DNA of 64,000 bases from Fen-1258 sp964449775 (GTDB lineage Bacteria > Bacteroidota > Ignavibacteria > Ignavibacteriales > Melioribacteraceae): the NCBI GenBank assembly GCA_964449775.1, contig CAYVBQ010000002.1:62001-126000 (forward strand). The letters run 5' to 3'. The notes below the pieces were generated by a model. That model was not told the origin of the DNA. It did no database searches and saw only the letters and a program-made list of their open reading frames with translations. Shown piece after piece: positions 9,014-18,230 of the stretch. The translations under genes and the position numbers were made by a program. Position 1 is the first letter of the stretch, and each line of letters opens with the position of its first letter.

Positions 9014-9986
9014 GTACGCAATTGTTTTGACTGTCTTTCCTCTGTTTTGGAGTTGCAACAGAGACAAGATCGTAGAGCCTGTAGATGACTCTATTCCACC
9101 GTTAACGCCAAGCGGTTTGACTGTCTTCGCTGCATATGATGGACAGGTTGGCATCGAGTGGAAAAAGAATAATGAATCAAATCTAAAAGGATATTTTATT
9201 TACAGAAGCATCAATAGACCGGATCATTTTGAACAAGTTTCATTTACAGACAAGAATTATTTTATTGATGATTCACTCTCCTATGATTCGACTTACTATT
9301 ATAAAATAAGTGCAGTAAACCGGAATAACATAGAGAGCCCCTTAACCATATCTGTTTCTGCCAAGCCTAAAAATATATATGCCCCTCTAGCTCCTAACAG
9401 ATTAACTATCAATGCCCGTAATTGGACAAATTCTGTCGGAATAAAATTATTTTGGAACCCTTCTGCAGATACTGATATTTTAGGTTATAAAATTTATCGC
9501 AGTACTTTCTCAGGTTTTGATATCGATTCACTTCATTATTTGGATTTTACAACTCACATTTCTTTTTTAGACACCAGACAGATAAAACTATTGACGAATT
9601 ACTATTACAAAATTATCGCCGTAGATAAAGGCGGGTTGAAAAGCAGGGCAACAACCGAAGTTACTGATCTGGTTCTTAATTCACCCGGATTGGTTTATCC
9701 GGCCAATAATTCAATAATAAACTCATTGACTGAGTTTCGCATTAGAACTGCTTCGAGACCGGCAAAATATAAGCTGGCAATTTTCTCTAATGAAATTTAT
9801 GGTACTTTAATTGAGATTAATTTTTCTTCAAATAAAGTTGATGAGGAGATAAAAGTTGATGTAACCGGGTTGCGACTGGATCATTTCAAAACTTATTTAT
9901 GGTGTGTTTATGCTTATACTGCCAGCGATATTGACCCAAACAGTTACAGTACGTCGTTCACGTTTACTTATTATCCTTCAAATTGA
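8997..9986 (+). CDS. Fibronectin type III repeat lipoprotein
   Basis: Starts at ATG 8997 (MRLLYKYA), giving a lipoprotein signal with lipobox LFWSC; the start overlaps the preceding nuclease frame by 17 bases, which suggests translational coupling. The mature part has two fibronectin-type-III-like modules (GQVGIEWKKNNESNLKGYFIYR and SVGIKLFWNPSADTDILGYKIYRS), each ending in YYYKI-x-AVD/N, then a third beta-rich module. Probably anchored in the outer membrane. It lies directly upstream of a beta-barrel gene and may form a surface complex with it. Function unknown. Confidence 0.75.
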   Translation: MRLLYKYAIVLTVFPLFWSCNRDKIVEPVDDSIPPLTPSGLTVFAAYDGQVGIEWKKNNESNLKGYFIYRSINRPDHFEQVSFTDKNYFIDDSLSYDSTYYYKISAVNRNNIESPLTISVSAKPKNIYAPLAPNRLTINARNWTNSVGIKLFWNPSADTDILGYKIYRSTFSGFDIDSLHYLDFTTHISFLDTRQIKLLTNYYYKIIAVDKGGLKSRATTEVTDLVLNSPGLVYPANNSIINSLTEFRIRTASRPAKYKLAIFSNEIYGTLIEINFSSNKVDEEIKVDVTGLRLDHFKTYLWCVYAYTASDIDPNSYSTSFTFTYYPSN

Positions 9987-9995
9987 GAATCTTGT

Positions 9996-11903
9996 TTGAA
10001 ACTAATTCAACAAATATTTCTTCTAATGTGCATCTTATCAATAAGTATTACTGCGCAATTTGGAAGAGACAGCTTGAATTTTTCTACACAAAGCTTCAGT
10101 GACCGACAATTAGTAAACAGTTTCGATAAACAGCTTAACACATACAGTTTAAATACTCTCGCCAGATATTTTCTTAACACGGATAACTTATTTTTTGGAA
10201 TCAGGCAAAATTTTAATTCGACCGTGGTCAAATCTTCAATCATAAATGTAAAAGATGAACAATTCCTATGGGCTATTGGGCAGTATGAACTGTCGAATAA
10301 ACTTAAGTTCGGTATTCTTTTTAACAACAATTTTTATACAGACGACCGCCAAACAGCTATTAACAAAGCATCTCTGCTTACCACATCATTATTTGCAAAA
10401 TTTCTTCCGCATAAAAAAATTGAGATAACTCCGTACGGCGGATTTTCTCAGAACAACCAGATTGGAGCCAAAGATAACGGATACATTTACGGCGGCGAAG
10501 CAAATATTGATAAGTTTAGTTTGGGTGATTTCGAATTAACTTCATTAATGAAATTTCAGAATGAAGATATTTCTCCACGTAAAAACACACTCCGTTTGTT
10601 AAACTTTGATATCAACAGCTCTTTTGAAGAGAATTTTAACAACACAATATCCGCATACTATTCAGAACAAAAGAAGGACTTTTATTTTATAGCCGATCCG
10701 TTAACGGCTGCCGAATTTAATATTACTAATAATATCCAAAGCAGAACTGAGTCAAATTATTATCTTCAAGATAGAATTAGGTTTGTTCAAGCCAACTCGC
10801 CGCTTTCAATAGATATGTATGGACGGGTCGGTTGGCGAGATATTTCCAGAAATACTCGATTTATTTCGTTATCGAACATAGCCAATACAAACTACGATAC
10901 ACGTATAAAAGAATTTAGATTGGATTTTTCTTCAGCAGCCGATTACATCACTGAAGACCTCAATCTTTCATTACGCTTTTCATATTCCGAAAAAAATGAA
11001 AGACATCAACCAAACAGTTCCGACGCGTTCAATAATATTATACTTACGGAACGTGAAAGTTTAGAACAGCAGAAAAATAATACTTCACAGCTTGCTAACT
11101 TTTCCATTTTAAGTAGAGTCAATATTTCAAACGGTGATCGCCTTACATTCAGTCTATTCCACCGTAAATTAAGATATGATACTCCTAGCGATTTAAATTT
11201 TGATGATCGCGATGAGTTGCTTTCTATAGGACGAATAATGTTTGAAAAAGAATTCAATCCGTTCTTTAAAATTTTTCTAAACATTGAAGGCAGCTTAAAT
11301 AAGATCGTATACATCTTTGCAAAAAGAAGTTCCAATAACAACTTAAGAAGGATACTAAAATTTTCATCCGGCGGAATGTTTACAGCAGGAAGATTCACTT
11401 CGTCAAATTCCGCAGAGGTATCAGCCAACTATACTGTTTTCGATTACGAAGAACTTAATCCTAATTTTAGAAGTTATTCCTTCAGACAATTTGTTCTACG
11501 CGATTCATCGACATACAAACTGAGCCGAACATTTCGTTTCTTTTTTTCCGGTTATCTTAAACTTTCTGAACAAGGGGATTTTAAGTGGGTAGGTTTTTCC
11601 AACAAACCATCGCGTTATTTGGACGAACAATATGCCGAACCAAAACTCTTTTATGATTATCGTTCGCTCAGTTTAGGCATCGGTTTCCGGTACTTTTCCC
11701 TTACAACATTTAATTTTGGCAGCGGTATTGAAAAAATATTAGCTTCAGATTACACAAGCATTGGACCTGTTTCGGAGATTAGTTACTCCGTTGATGAAAG
11801 AATTAATTTGAAATTTTACGGATGGTATGAATTCATTAAGTCTGAAAATAATTTGAGGAGAGAGATGGCAAACTTGAGTATAAAGGTCAATTATAGGTTT
11901 TGA
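9996..11903 (+). CDS. Predicted outer-membrane beta-barrel protein
   Basis: A 635-residue protein beginning at a TTG codon with signal peptide (MKLIQQIFLLMCILSISITAQ). The rest is an alternating pattern of aromatic and polar strands with Asn/Ser-rich turns and ends in VNYRF, a C-terminal aromatic as in outer-membrane barrels. No TonB plug is visible, so it is not a TonB receptor. It follows the FN3 lipoprotein gene by 9 bases and is probably co-transcribed. Substrate unknown. Confidence 0.65.
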   Translation: MKLIQQIFLLMCILSISITAQFGRDSLNFSTQSFSDRQLVNSFDKQLNTYSLNTLARYFLNTDNLFFGIRQNFNSTVVKSSIINVKDEQFLWAIGQYELSNKLKFGILFNNNFYTDDRQTAINKASLLTTSLFAKFLPHKKIEITPYGGFSQNNQIGAKDNGYIYGGEANIDKFSLGDFELTSLMKFQNEDISPRKNTLRLLNFDINSSFEENFNNTISAYYSEQKKDFYFIADPLTAAEFNITNNIQSRTESNYYLQDRIRFVQANSPLSIDMYGRVGWRDISRNTRFISLSNIANTNYDTRIKEFRLDFSSAADYITEDLNLSLRFSYSEKNERHQPNSSDAFNNIILTERESLEQQKNNTSQLANFSILSRVNISNGDRLTFSLFHRKLRYDTPSDLNFDDRDELLSIGRIMFEKEFNPFFKIFLNIEGSLNKIVYIFAKRSSNNNLRRILKFSSGGMFTAGRFTSSNSAEVSANYTVFDYEELNPNFRSYSFRQFVLRDSSTYKLSRTFRFFFSGYLKLSEQGDFKWVGFSNKPSRYLDEQYAEPKLFYDYRSLSLGIGFRYFSLTTFNFGSGIEKILASDYTSIGPVSEISYSVDERINLKFYGWYEFIKSENNLRREMANLSIKVNYRF

Positions 11904-11996
11904 AAAATATCGCATAACAGCGAATTGCTATTGCACGATTGAGTAACTAGTTATATTTTTCATCACCTTTGAAAGAATATTATTTACGGAGATGAC

Positions 11997-12410
11997 TTGC
12001 CGGATAAAATATATGAAAAAGAAATAGCGAGTGACCCCGATCTGCTGCCTGAATTGGAAGAGTTTATTATTGAGTTAGCAATAAAATCAAATTTGCGTGA
12101 TGATAAGCTTAACAGCTTAGCACTCTCTTTCTCCGAAGCGGCTTCAAACAGCATGGTTCACGGTAATAAATTAGACAAGAATAAAAAGGTTAAAATCACA
12201 GTTCACGTCACTGAAAAAAAAATGACGGTTATAATTAAAGATGAAGGAAAAGGATTTAATATTGATAATGTTCCGGATCCGACAAAACCGGAAAATATAT
12301 TGAAAGACAGCGGCAGAGGAATTCACATCATGCGTTCATTTCTTGATGACATACAATATAATTTCACACCGACTGGTACGGAAACCATCCTGGAAATCAG
12401 TCTGGATTAA
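11997..12410 (+). CDS. RsbW-like anti-sigma factor / serine kinase
   Basis: A 137-residue single-domain HATPase_c_2 protein. The N box reads SEAASNSMVHGNK, the G1 box DEGKGF and the G2 box SGRGIHIMRSF. Such proteins bind a sigma factor or phosphorylate an anti-sigma antagonist in partner-switching control. Translation appears to start at TTG 11997, with GGAGATGAC upstream. The RsbU-type phosphatase gene at 14451-15647 is the natural opposite number, although it is not in the same operon; no STAS antagonist is seen in the window. Confidence 0.85.
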   Translation: MPDKIYEKEIASDPDLLPELEEFIIELAIKSNLRDDKLNSLALSFSEAASNSMVHGNKLDKNKKVKITVHVTEKKMTVIIKDEGKGFNIDNVPDPTKPENILKDSGRGIHIMRSFLDDIQYNFTPTGTETILEISLD

Positions 12411-12468
12411 TTCAGCGCACACCAAATTGTAGCTCAAAATTGCTTTATGAAAATTGTGTTCATTCCTC

Positions 12469-12476
12469 TATATTTG
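12469..12476 (+). promoter_or_regulatory. Bacteroidota-type -7 element of mdh
   Basis: TATATTTG fits the TAnnTTTG -7 consensus of Bacteroidota primary sigma factors and lies 38 bases before the mdh start. A TTG at about 12455, 14 bases upstream, could be a poor -33. The strong AAGGAGG ribosome-binding site follows at about 12504. Confidence 0.55.
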
Positions 12477-12514
12477 GAATGAGAAATTTTTAATAACAAG
12501 TATAAGGAGGTTCA

Positions 12515-13480
12515 ATGGCTCGAATTAAAATTGCCCTAATAGGCGGCGGACAAATTGGTGGAGTGCTGGTTCAACTGATCGCTCAAAAAAAACTTGGCGA
12601 TGTCGTTCTTTATGATATAGTCGAGGACTTACCACAAGGCAAAACTCTTGATATTGCTGAAGCATCAAGAGTGGATATGTTTGATGTAAATCTCAAAGGC
12701 ACAAATAATTATCAAGACATTCAAGATGCTGACCTCGTCATTATCACCGCAGGCTTACCGCGCAAACCCGGCATGAGCCGTGACGACTTACTTGTAACAA
12801 ATGCAAAGATCATGCAAACAGTTGCTGAGAATGTAAAATTATACGCTCCCAATTCCATTGTTATTGTTATATCGAATCCTCTCGATGCAATGGTAACACT
12901 TTTCCAAAAGATTACGGGATTCCCAACAAATCGTGTTATTGGTCAAGCCGGTGTTCTTGATTCTTCCCGCTTTGCAACATTTATAGCATGGGAACTTGGT
13001 GTTTCGGTAAAAGATGTAAATGCATTAGTACTCGGCGGTCATGGAGATACTATGGTTCCAATCGTTCGTTACTCAAATGTAAATGGAATTCCGGTTATGG
13101 AATTGCTTGAAAGAAAGTATAACGATAAAGCAAAAGCGAAAGAAGTTATGGATGCGATGGTTAATAGAACTAAGATGGCGGGCGGAGAAGTTATAAAACT
13201 TTTAAAAACCGGTTCTGCGTTCTATTCTCCTGCTTCCTCTGCAATAGCTATGGCAGAAGCAATCTTGTTTGATGAGAAAAGAATTCTTCCAACCTGCGCA
13301 TACTTAAACGGTGAATTTGGAATTAAAGGTTATTATGTTGGGGTCCCTACCGTTCTTGGGGCAAACGGAGTTGAACGTATAATTGAATTTGCGCTTGATG
13401 CTGAAGAAAAAACTGCTCTCGATAATTCAGTTAACGCAGTTAAAGGATTGGTTGAGGATATGACTCGGCTTGGATTCTAA
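12515..13480 (+). CDS. mdh: Malate dehydrogenase (LDH-like type)
   Basis: Oxidises malate to oxaloacetate with NAD in the TCA cycle. The 321-residue protein has the Rossmann loop IGGGQIGG at residues 9-16, an Asp after the second strand (VVLYDI, for NAD binding), the substrate-loop GLPRKPGMSR, NPLDAMV, and the active-site His block LGGHGDTMVP. The Arg in GLPRKPGMSR indicates malate rather than lactate use. Preceded by a near-perfect AAGGAGG site, as expected for a highly expressed enzyme. Followed by a bidirectional terminator shared with the convergent ribosomal protein genes. Confidence 0.97.
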   Translation: MARIKIALIGGGQIGGVLVQLIAQKKLGDVVLYDIVEDLPQGKTLDIAEASRVDMFDVNLKGTNNYQDIQDADLVIITAGLPRKPGMSRDDLLVTNAKIMQTVAENVKLYAPNSIVIVISNPLDAMVTLFQKITGFPTNRVIGQAGVLDSSRFATFIAWELGVSVKDVNALVLGGHGDTMVPIVRYSNVNGIPVMELLERKYNDKAKAKEVMDAMVNRTKMAGGEVIKLLKTGSAFYSPASSAIAMAEAILFDEKRILPTCAYLNGEFGIKGYYVGVPTVLGANGVERIIEFALDAEEKTALDNSVNAVKGLVEDMTRLGF

Positions 13481-13500
13481 ACTGCTTTATAAGGAATGGA

Positions 13501-13538
13501 AAAAAGAAGAACCCCGCAACAGCGGGGTTCTTCTTTTT
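13501..13538. terminator. Bidirectional rho-independent terminator
   Basis: A stem of about 17 bp (AAGAACCCCGC paired with GCGGGGTTCTT, plus flanking A/T pairs) with an AACA loop. It has A5 on the left and T5 on the right, so it works for mdh (+) and for rpmA (-). Confidence 0.93.
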
Positions 13539-13557
13539 AATTAAGCTAGGAAATTAT

Positions 13558-13818
13558 TTATGCAGCCGCTTCGTAAACGCTAATGAATCGTCTATCGTTC
13601 TTTTTCTTCTCGAATTTCACAACTCCATTAATAGTTGCAAATAAAGAATGATCCCCGGCTAACATTACGTTTTTACCGGGATGAAAATTAGTTCCTTTTT
13701 GACGAACCAGTATTGAACCCGCTGTAACTTTTTCACCACCAAAGGCTTTTACACCGAGGTATTGCGGATTACTATCGCGACCGTTTCTGGATGAACCTTG
13801 ACCTTTTTTATGTGCCAT
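13558..13818 (-). CDS. rpmA: 50S ribosomal protein L27
   Basis: Basic 86-residue ribosomal protein at the peptidyl-transferase centre. The N-terminus MAHKKGQGSSRNGRDSNPQYLGVK is the family signature and has no cleavable extension of the Firmicutes type. Follows rplU by 17 bases behind a GGAGG site. Confidence 0.98.
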   Translation of the reverse strand: MAHKKGQGSSRNGRDSNPQYLGVKAFGGEKVTAGSILVRQKGTNFHPGKNVMLAGDHSLFATINGVVKFEKKKNDRRFISVYEAAA

Positions 13819-13835
13819 AATTTAATCCTCCGTTC

Positions 13836-14147
13836 CTAAGAAATCTTAGTAACTTCAATTCTTGTTAAAAATTGTCTGTGTCCGTTCTTACGTTTATAAG
13901 AAATTCTTCTTTTCTTTTTGAACACAATTACTTTTTCATCTCTCAATTGTTCTAAAACTTTTGCATGAACCGTAGCACCTTTTATAGTTGGTGTGCCAAC
14001 TTTTGTTGCCTTATCATCACCTAATAATAGAACAGAATCAAACGTGATTTCAGCATCCGGCTCAGCTTTTAAACGCGGGACATAATACTTTGTATTTTCT
14101 ACAACCTTAAATTGTTGTCCGGCGATATCAACAACTGCAAACATCAT
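13836..14147 (-). CDS. rplU: 50S ribosomal protein L21
   Basis: A 103-residue 23S rRNA-binding protein, with the C-terminal KKRRISYKRKNGHRQFLTRIEV block typical of L21. The frame starts with two Met codons, so translation may begin at 14147 or 14144. First gene of the rplU-rpmA operon. Confidence 0.97.
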   Translation of the reverse strand: MMFAVVDIAGQQFKVVENTKYYVPRLKAEPDAEITFDSVLLLGDDKATKVGTPTIKGATVHAKVLEQLRDEKVIVFKKKRRISYKRKNGHRQFLTRIEVTKIS

Positions 14148-14450
14148 TCCTCCAAATACTCGATTTTTGAGGCGTAAATATAATAGAAACCACTACTGTC
14201 TGTCAATTATTTTGCTCAATTAATAATTTTTTTTATTTCTTTAATGTTTAACGTAGAGCTTGTTTTAGCCCAAAATTGGAATATTTGATTATCCACAACC
14301 CTTCTGGTAAGAAGTGAGGAATGATATGGACGGTAATTTTCTTTACCCTTTATTCTTTTGGGCTATGGTTTGGAGATTATTTAAAAAATTGTATTAATAC
14401 AGTCAATCAAATGTCTGTTGTTTTAACCACCATAATTCATATCATCCTAA
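14148..14450. promoter_or_regulatory. Intergenic region with putative rplU promoter
   Basis: On the minus strand TTGACA (about 14205) is followed after 18 bases by TATATTTA (about 14181), a plausible promoter for rplU. The remainder has an imperfect inverted repeat with AGCCCAAAA and TTTTGGGCT arms (about 14266 and 14351) but no gene. Confidence 0.4.
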
Positions 14451-15647
14451 TCAATTGATCTTTTTTACCACAACAATAGTAGCATCATCTTCCCAGTTTT
14501 TGTTGTTACCAAATATTTCAGCAGCAGAAAATATCGCATCAAGAATATCTTGAGGTGATTTATCGAAGTTGGAAATTACTACCTCTTTTAATCTATCAAT
14601 TCCAAATTCTTCCTGCTTGTTATTTTTCCTTTCTATTATGCCGTCGGTATAAAGGAGAAGAATATCTCCGCGGTCTATTTTACTGTACCCTAGTGTAAGT
14701 TCTATTTCCGGCAGAGCCCCAAAAAGTAATCCGGTAGATTTAAGCTCTGAAATATTTTTACCGTGAAAAAGCAAAGGTGATGGATGCCCTGCATTGACAT
14801 ACAAAAGATTGCCGTCTTTCTGTATCTCTGCATAGAAGAGAGAAATGAAGCGTGTTGAATAAACACTTCTATAAATTACATTATTCAGTTTTTTAAAAGT
14901 GTATACCATTTTCATCTGTTTTTCGAGACCCATTCTCAGACCGGTAACAACATCGCGCACTAAGAGTGCAGCGGGTAAACCATGACCGCTTGCATCTCCT
15001 ATACATACACCGAATTCTTCATTATCGAAATTGAAATAATCAAAAAGGTCACCGCCGACTAATTCAGCCGGTTTTGAGAATCCTGCAATCAATAAATTAG
15101 AAAATTGAGGTGGAACTGACGGCAGAAGGCTTTTCTGAATATGTGCAGCCCGCTCAATATCGTTTTGAGAAGCTTCGGTGATGAAACGATAATTCAACAT
15201 TGTCCGTACGGCATTCAAACAGAATTCTATTTCTTCGCGAATCCAACCGCTTTTAAGCTCAAAGACAAAGATCCATGAGAATTCGGAATTTCCAATTGTA
15301 ATTGCAGCCGGTATTCTATATTCGTACTGATTGTTAATATCATTATCAATAGTTAGTGAAGGGTTATCAAAAATGTAAGTCTTTGATTTAAGCAATTCAC
15401 TAAGCGCTGGCGATTCTGCCGGAAATGATTTAGCGGTTTGTTCGATTGATTCTCTTAATGGCGAGATTAAAACATAATTATTTTCTTTCTCTTCATATAT
15501 CCTTCCATTACCTATGCGAAGATCTTTACCAAAAGTATTTTCTAATTCAGTCACAATAGAAAAAAGAAAATCTTTTCCACTCTTCTGATTTCCAATTTTT
15601 GTTAATAATGAATCGAGTTTTCGATAAAATATTTTGGGCTCCAGCAT
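14451..15647 (-). CDS. RsbU-like PP2C-type serine phosphatase (SpoIIE domain)
   Basis: A 398-residue cytoplasmic protein. Residues about 1-165 form a GAF-like sensor region; residues about 185-398 are a SpoIIE/PP2C phosphatase. Linker AAHIQKSLLPSVPP, then metal-binding Asp blocks VGGDLFDYF, IGDASGHGLPAALL, LLYTDGIIE and the final WEDDATIVV are all intact. Such enzymes dephosphorylate STAS-domain anti-anti-sigma factors in partner switching; the RsbW-like kinase at 11997-12410 is a candidate partner. No REC domain, so the input signal probably reaches the GAF region. Confidence 0.88.
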   Translation of the reverse strand: MLEPKIFYRKLDSLLTKIGNQKSGKDFLFSIVTELENTFGKDLRIGNGRIYEEKENNYVLISPLRESIEQTAKSFPAESPALSELLKSKTYIFDNPSLTIDNDINNQYEYRIPAAITIGNSEFSWIFVFELKSGWIREEIEFCLNAVRTMLNYRFITEASQNDIERAAHIQKSLLPSVPPQFSNLLIAGFSKPAELVGGDLFDYFNFDNEEFGVCIGDASGHGLPAALLVRDVVTGLRMGLEKQMKMVYTFKKLNNVIYRSVYSTRFISLFYAEIQKDGNLLYVNAGHPSPLLFHGKNISELKSTGLLFGALPEIELTLGYSKIDRGDILLLYTDGIIERKNNKQEEFGIDRLKEVVISNFDKSPQDILDAIFSAAEIFGNNKNWEDDATIVVVKKIN

Positions 15648-15737
15648 TTATCCTCATTTTCGTTTAACAAAAATTACTAAAAAACATATTACCAAATTGT
15701 TAAAATTTCTTCATACACATCGCGAAGACTTTAAGAG

Positions 15738-15851
15738 ATGTCTGTATTATCTACTGACGCTCATCTAATTACAACCAGATGCTCTGAATGTGATGAAAAA
15801 CAAGAATGCAGCGCTATTCCTCAGTTTTGGAATAATAAAGAGGCTATTTGA
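15738..15851 (+). CDS. Possible 37-residue cysteine-containing peptide
   Basis: A short frame with ATG 15738 and RCSECDEKQECSAIP, a CxxC plus a third Cys. A weak AAGAG precedes it. It overlaps the convergent 3' end of phoU by 8 bases. No family known; it may be chance. Confidence 0.2.
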   Translation: MSVLSTDAHLITTRCSECDEKQECSAIPQFWNNKEAI

Positions 15852-16539
15852 TTGCCGAACCATCTGCGATATCTGTTTTACCACTCTTATTCCGGTGAGC
15901 AATTATTTTCGCATCGATGTAGAAAACAAGATTCTCGGCAATATTTGTGGCATGATCTGCTAATCGTTCTATATGCCGTGTAAGAACTATAAGATGTGCA
16001 CAGGGTTCAATGACTTGCGGTACAGTTTGCATTTTGGCTACTAATGATTTAAAGATTTCTTTATTTAAGATATCGACATTCTCATCGCTTTGAAGTACCG
16101 TATTTGCAAGTTCAATGTTGTTTTGTATAAATGAATCTATAGCGTCCTTCAACATTTTACGTGCTTGACGACCCATTTCCAAAATTTGAGACTCAACAAT
16201 TAAAGAATGATGCTCGCTCGTTTTCTTAACTCGTTGAGTAATATTAACGGCAATATCGCCGCATCTTTCCAATTGATTATTTATCATCAGCACGGACATT
16301 ACAAATCTCAAATCAACCGCAACAGGCTGGAATAAAGCGAGAATATTTTCGCATTGAGTTGTAATCAAATTATCGTAAGCATCAATCTCTAAATCCTTAG
16401 CTTTAACTCCACGGCATAATTCAATATCTCCGGTTTCTAAGGCGCTAAAAGCTCTTTCGGCTTGTTCATCAACAAGCGAAGCCATCTTAATGAGATTAAC
16501 TTTAAGATTTTCAACTTCTTTTGTGAAATGTTCTTGCAT
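15844..16539 (-). CDS. phoU: Phosphate transport regulator PhoU
   Basis: Two tandem three-helix PhoU repeats in 231 residues. The family's acidic metal-binding motifs appear as AKDLEIDAYDN (about 46-56) and, in repeat two, LQSDENVDILN (about 127-137). PhoU couples PstSCAB transport to the PhoR kinase and limits phosphate uptake and signalling. It is the last gene of the oprP-pstSCAB-phoU operon, so it is induced with the transporter it restrains. Confidence 0.95.
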   Translation of the reverse strand: MQEHFTKEVENLKVNLIKMASLVDEQAERAFSALETGDIELCRGVKAKDLEIDAYDNLITTQCENILALFQPVAVDLRFVMSVLMINNQLERCGDIAVNITQRVKKTSEHHSLIVESQILEMGRQARKMLKDAIDSFIQNNIELANTVLQSDENVDILNKEIFKSLVAKMQTVPQVIEPCAHLIVLTRHIERLADHATNIAENLVFYIDAKIIAHRNKSGKTDIADGSAIK

Positions 16540-16556
16540 AAAATTTCCTTTATGAA

Positions 16557-17318
16557 TTATCCAAACCGACCGCGTATATAATCTTCTGTCTGTTTATTAT
16601 CGGGAGTTGTAAACATTTTTCTTGTATTGGAATACTCTATTAAATCTCCCATATAAAAAAAAGCAGTGTAATCACTGACACGTGATGCCTGCTGCATGTT
16701 ATGAGTAACAATGATAATCGTGTAATTATTCTTCAGCTCGAAGATAAGGTCTTCAATTTTGGTTGTTGAAATGGGATCGAGCGCGCTTGCGGGTTCATCC
16801 ATTAATAGAATTTCAGGATCTACAGCAAGTGCTCTTGCAATACATAAACGCTGCTGTTGACCGCCGGAAAGAGATAACCCGCTTTTATTTAGATCATCTT
16901 TAACTTCATCCCATAACGCTGAACGGAGTAGAGTTGTCTCTACAATTTCATTCAATTTTTTCTTATCCGTAACTCCATTGATCTTCGGACCGAAGGCAAC
17001 GTTTTCATAAATTGATTTAGGAAAAGGATTCGATTTCTGAAAGATCATACCGATTTTTTTCCTTAGCTCTACAACGTCAATGTTCTTATCGTAGATATTT
17101 AGATCATCGAGCCATACTTTACCGTCATTCTTAACACCGTCAATTAAATCGTTCATTCTGTTAAGCGAGCGTAAGAATGTGGATTTTCCGCATCCGGAAG
17201 GACCGATTAAAGCTGTTACTTTATTCGAAGGTATTTTAATCGAAATATTATTTAGAGCTTTCTTCTTTCCATAATGAAGATTAAAATTTTCAACAACAAT
17301 TTTAGGATTATCAATCAT
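16557..17318 (-). CDS. pstB: Phosphate ABC transporter ATP-binding protein
   Basis: A 253-residue ABC ATPase: Walker A GPSGCGKST at residues 38-46, Q-loop FQKSNPFPKSIYENV, signature LSGGQQQR, Walker B ILLMDEPASALDP and switch His in VTHNMQQA. The NPFPKSI sequence after the Q-loop is characteristic of PstB. Energises phosphate import with PstCA. Confidence 0.97.
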   Translation of the reverse strand: MIDNPKIVVENFNLHYGKKKALNNISIKIPSNKVTALIGPSGCGKSTFLRSLNRMNDLIDGVKNDGKVWLDDLNIYDKNIDVVELRKKIGMIFQKSNPFPKSIYENVAFGPKINGVTDKKKLNEIVETTLLRSALWDEVKDDLNKSGLSLSGGQQQRLCIARALAVDPEILLMDEPASALDPISTTKIEDLIFELKNNYTIIIVTHNMQQASRVSDYTAFFYMGDLIEYSNTRKMFTTPDNKQTEDYIRGRFG

Positions 17319-17327
17319 TAATTATTC

Positions 17328-18230
17328 CTAGGCTTTAATTTTTTTTCTGAATCTATATCGGATTATCATTGCAACAAATGATAAACTGAATGTGAGTATT
17401 AATAGAATGAAAGCTGTTGCATATTGAATTCCCTTTGTAGCTTCTACATCGGTAGATTGAGTAGCCATCACATAAATATGATAACCCAAATTCATAAATT
17501 GATCTGTGAGTTTTTGTGGAAGGTGTGGAAGAAAATAAGCAACACCTGTGAAAAGAATTGGTGCAACCTCACCGGCGCCGCGCCCGATTGCCAGTATAGT
17601 TCCAGTTAGAATTCCAGAGATTGAATTTGGTATAACAATCTTTCTAATCGTTTGCCATTTTGTTGCCCCAAGCGCCAGAGCACCGGCACGCAAATCATCT
17701 GGAACTGTTCTCAATGCTTCCTCAACTGATACAATCACTACTGGAATTGTGAGAAATGCCATCGTTAAACTCGCCCATAATAAGTTTGGCTGTCCCCAGT
17801 GAAGTTGCCCGTCAGAATAAATTGATTTATCTATACCGGCACCAATAAATTGAATGAAAAATCCAAGTCCGAATAAACCAAATACAATTGCAGGAACACC
17901 GGATAGAGTGTTTACAGCAAATCGAATCATTTTTGTAAATACGGAAGTTTTACTCGCATACTCGTTAAGGTAGATAGCGGTGATTGTTCCTATTGGAACA
18001 CAAGCGACAGACATAATCAAGACAAGCAAAACGGTACCAACGATTGCAGGAAATATTCCCCCGGCTGTCATTCCCTCTTTAGGATTACTTGTCAAGAATT
18101 CCCAGGTAAGATAGTTTCTTCCACCCAAATAAATATCTAAAAGAATGTAGACTAATGCAGAGATTATTATTAATGCTGCAAGTGCAGAAACAATAACTAT
18201 TGATCTTCCAAGCAATTTATTGTTCATCAT
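17328..18230 (-). CDS. pstA: Phosphate ABC transporter permease PstA
   Basis: A 300-residue membrane protein with six predicted segments and the PstB-docking EAA loop EEALRTVPDDLRAGALALGATKWQT. Overlaps the 3' end of pstC by 4 bases, and pstB follows after 9 bases; all are translated from one transcript. Confidence 0.96.
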   Translation of the reverse strand: MMNNKLLGRSIVIVSALAALIIISALVYILLDIYLGGRNYLTWEFLTSNPKEGMTAGGIFPAIVGTVLLVLIMSVACVPIGTITAIYLNEYASKTSVFTKMIRFAVNTLSGVPAIVFGLFGLGFFIQFIGAGIDKSIYSDGQLHWGQPNLLWASLTMAFLTIPVVIVSVEEALRTVPDDLRAGALALGATKWQTIRKIVIPNSISGILTGTILAIGRGAGEVAPILFTGVAYFLPHLPQKLTDQFMNLGYHIYVMATQSTDVEATKGIQYATAFILLILTFSLSFVAMIIRYRFRKKIKA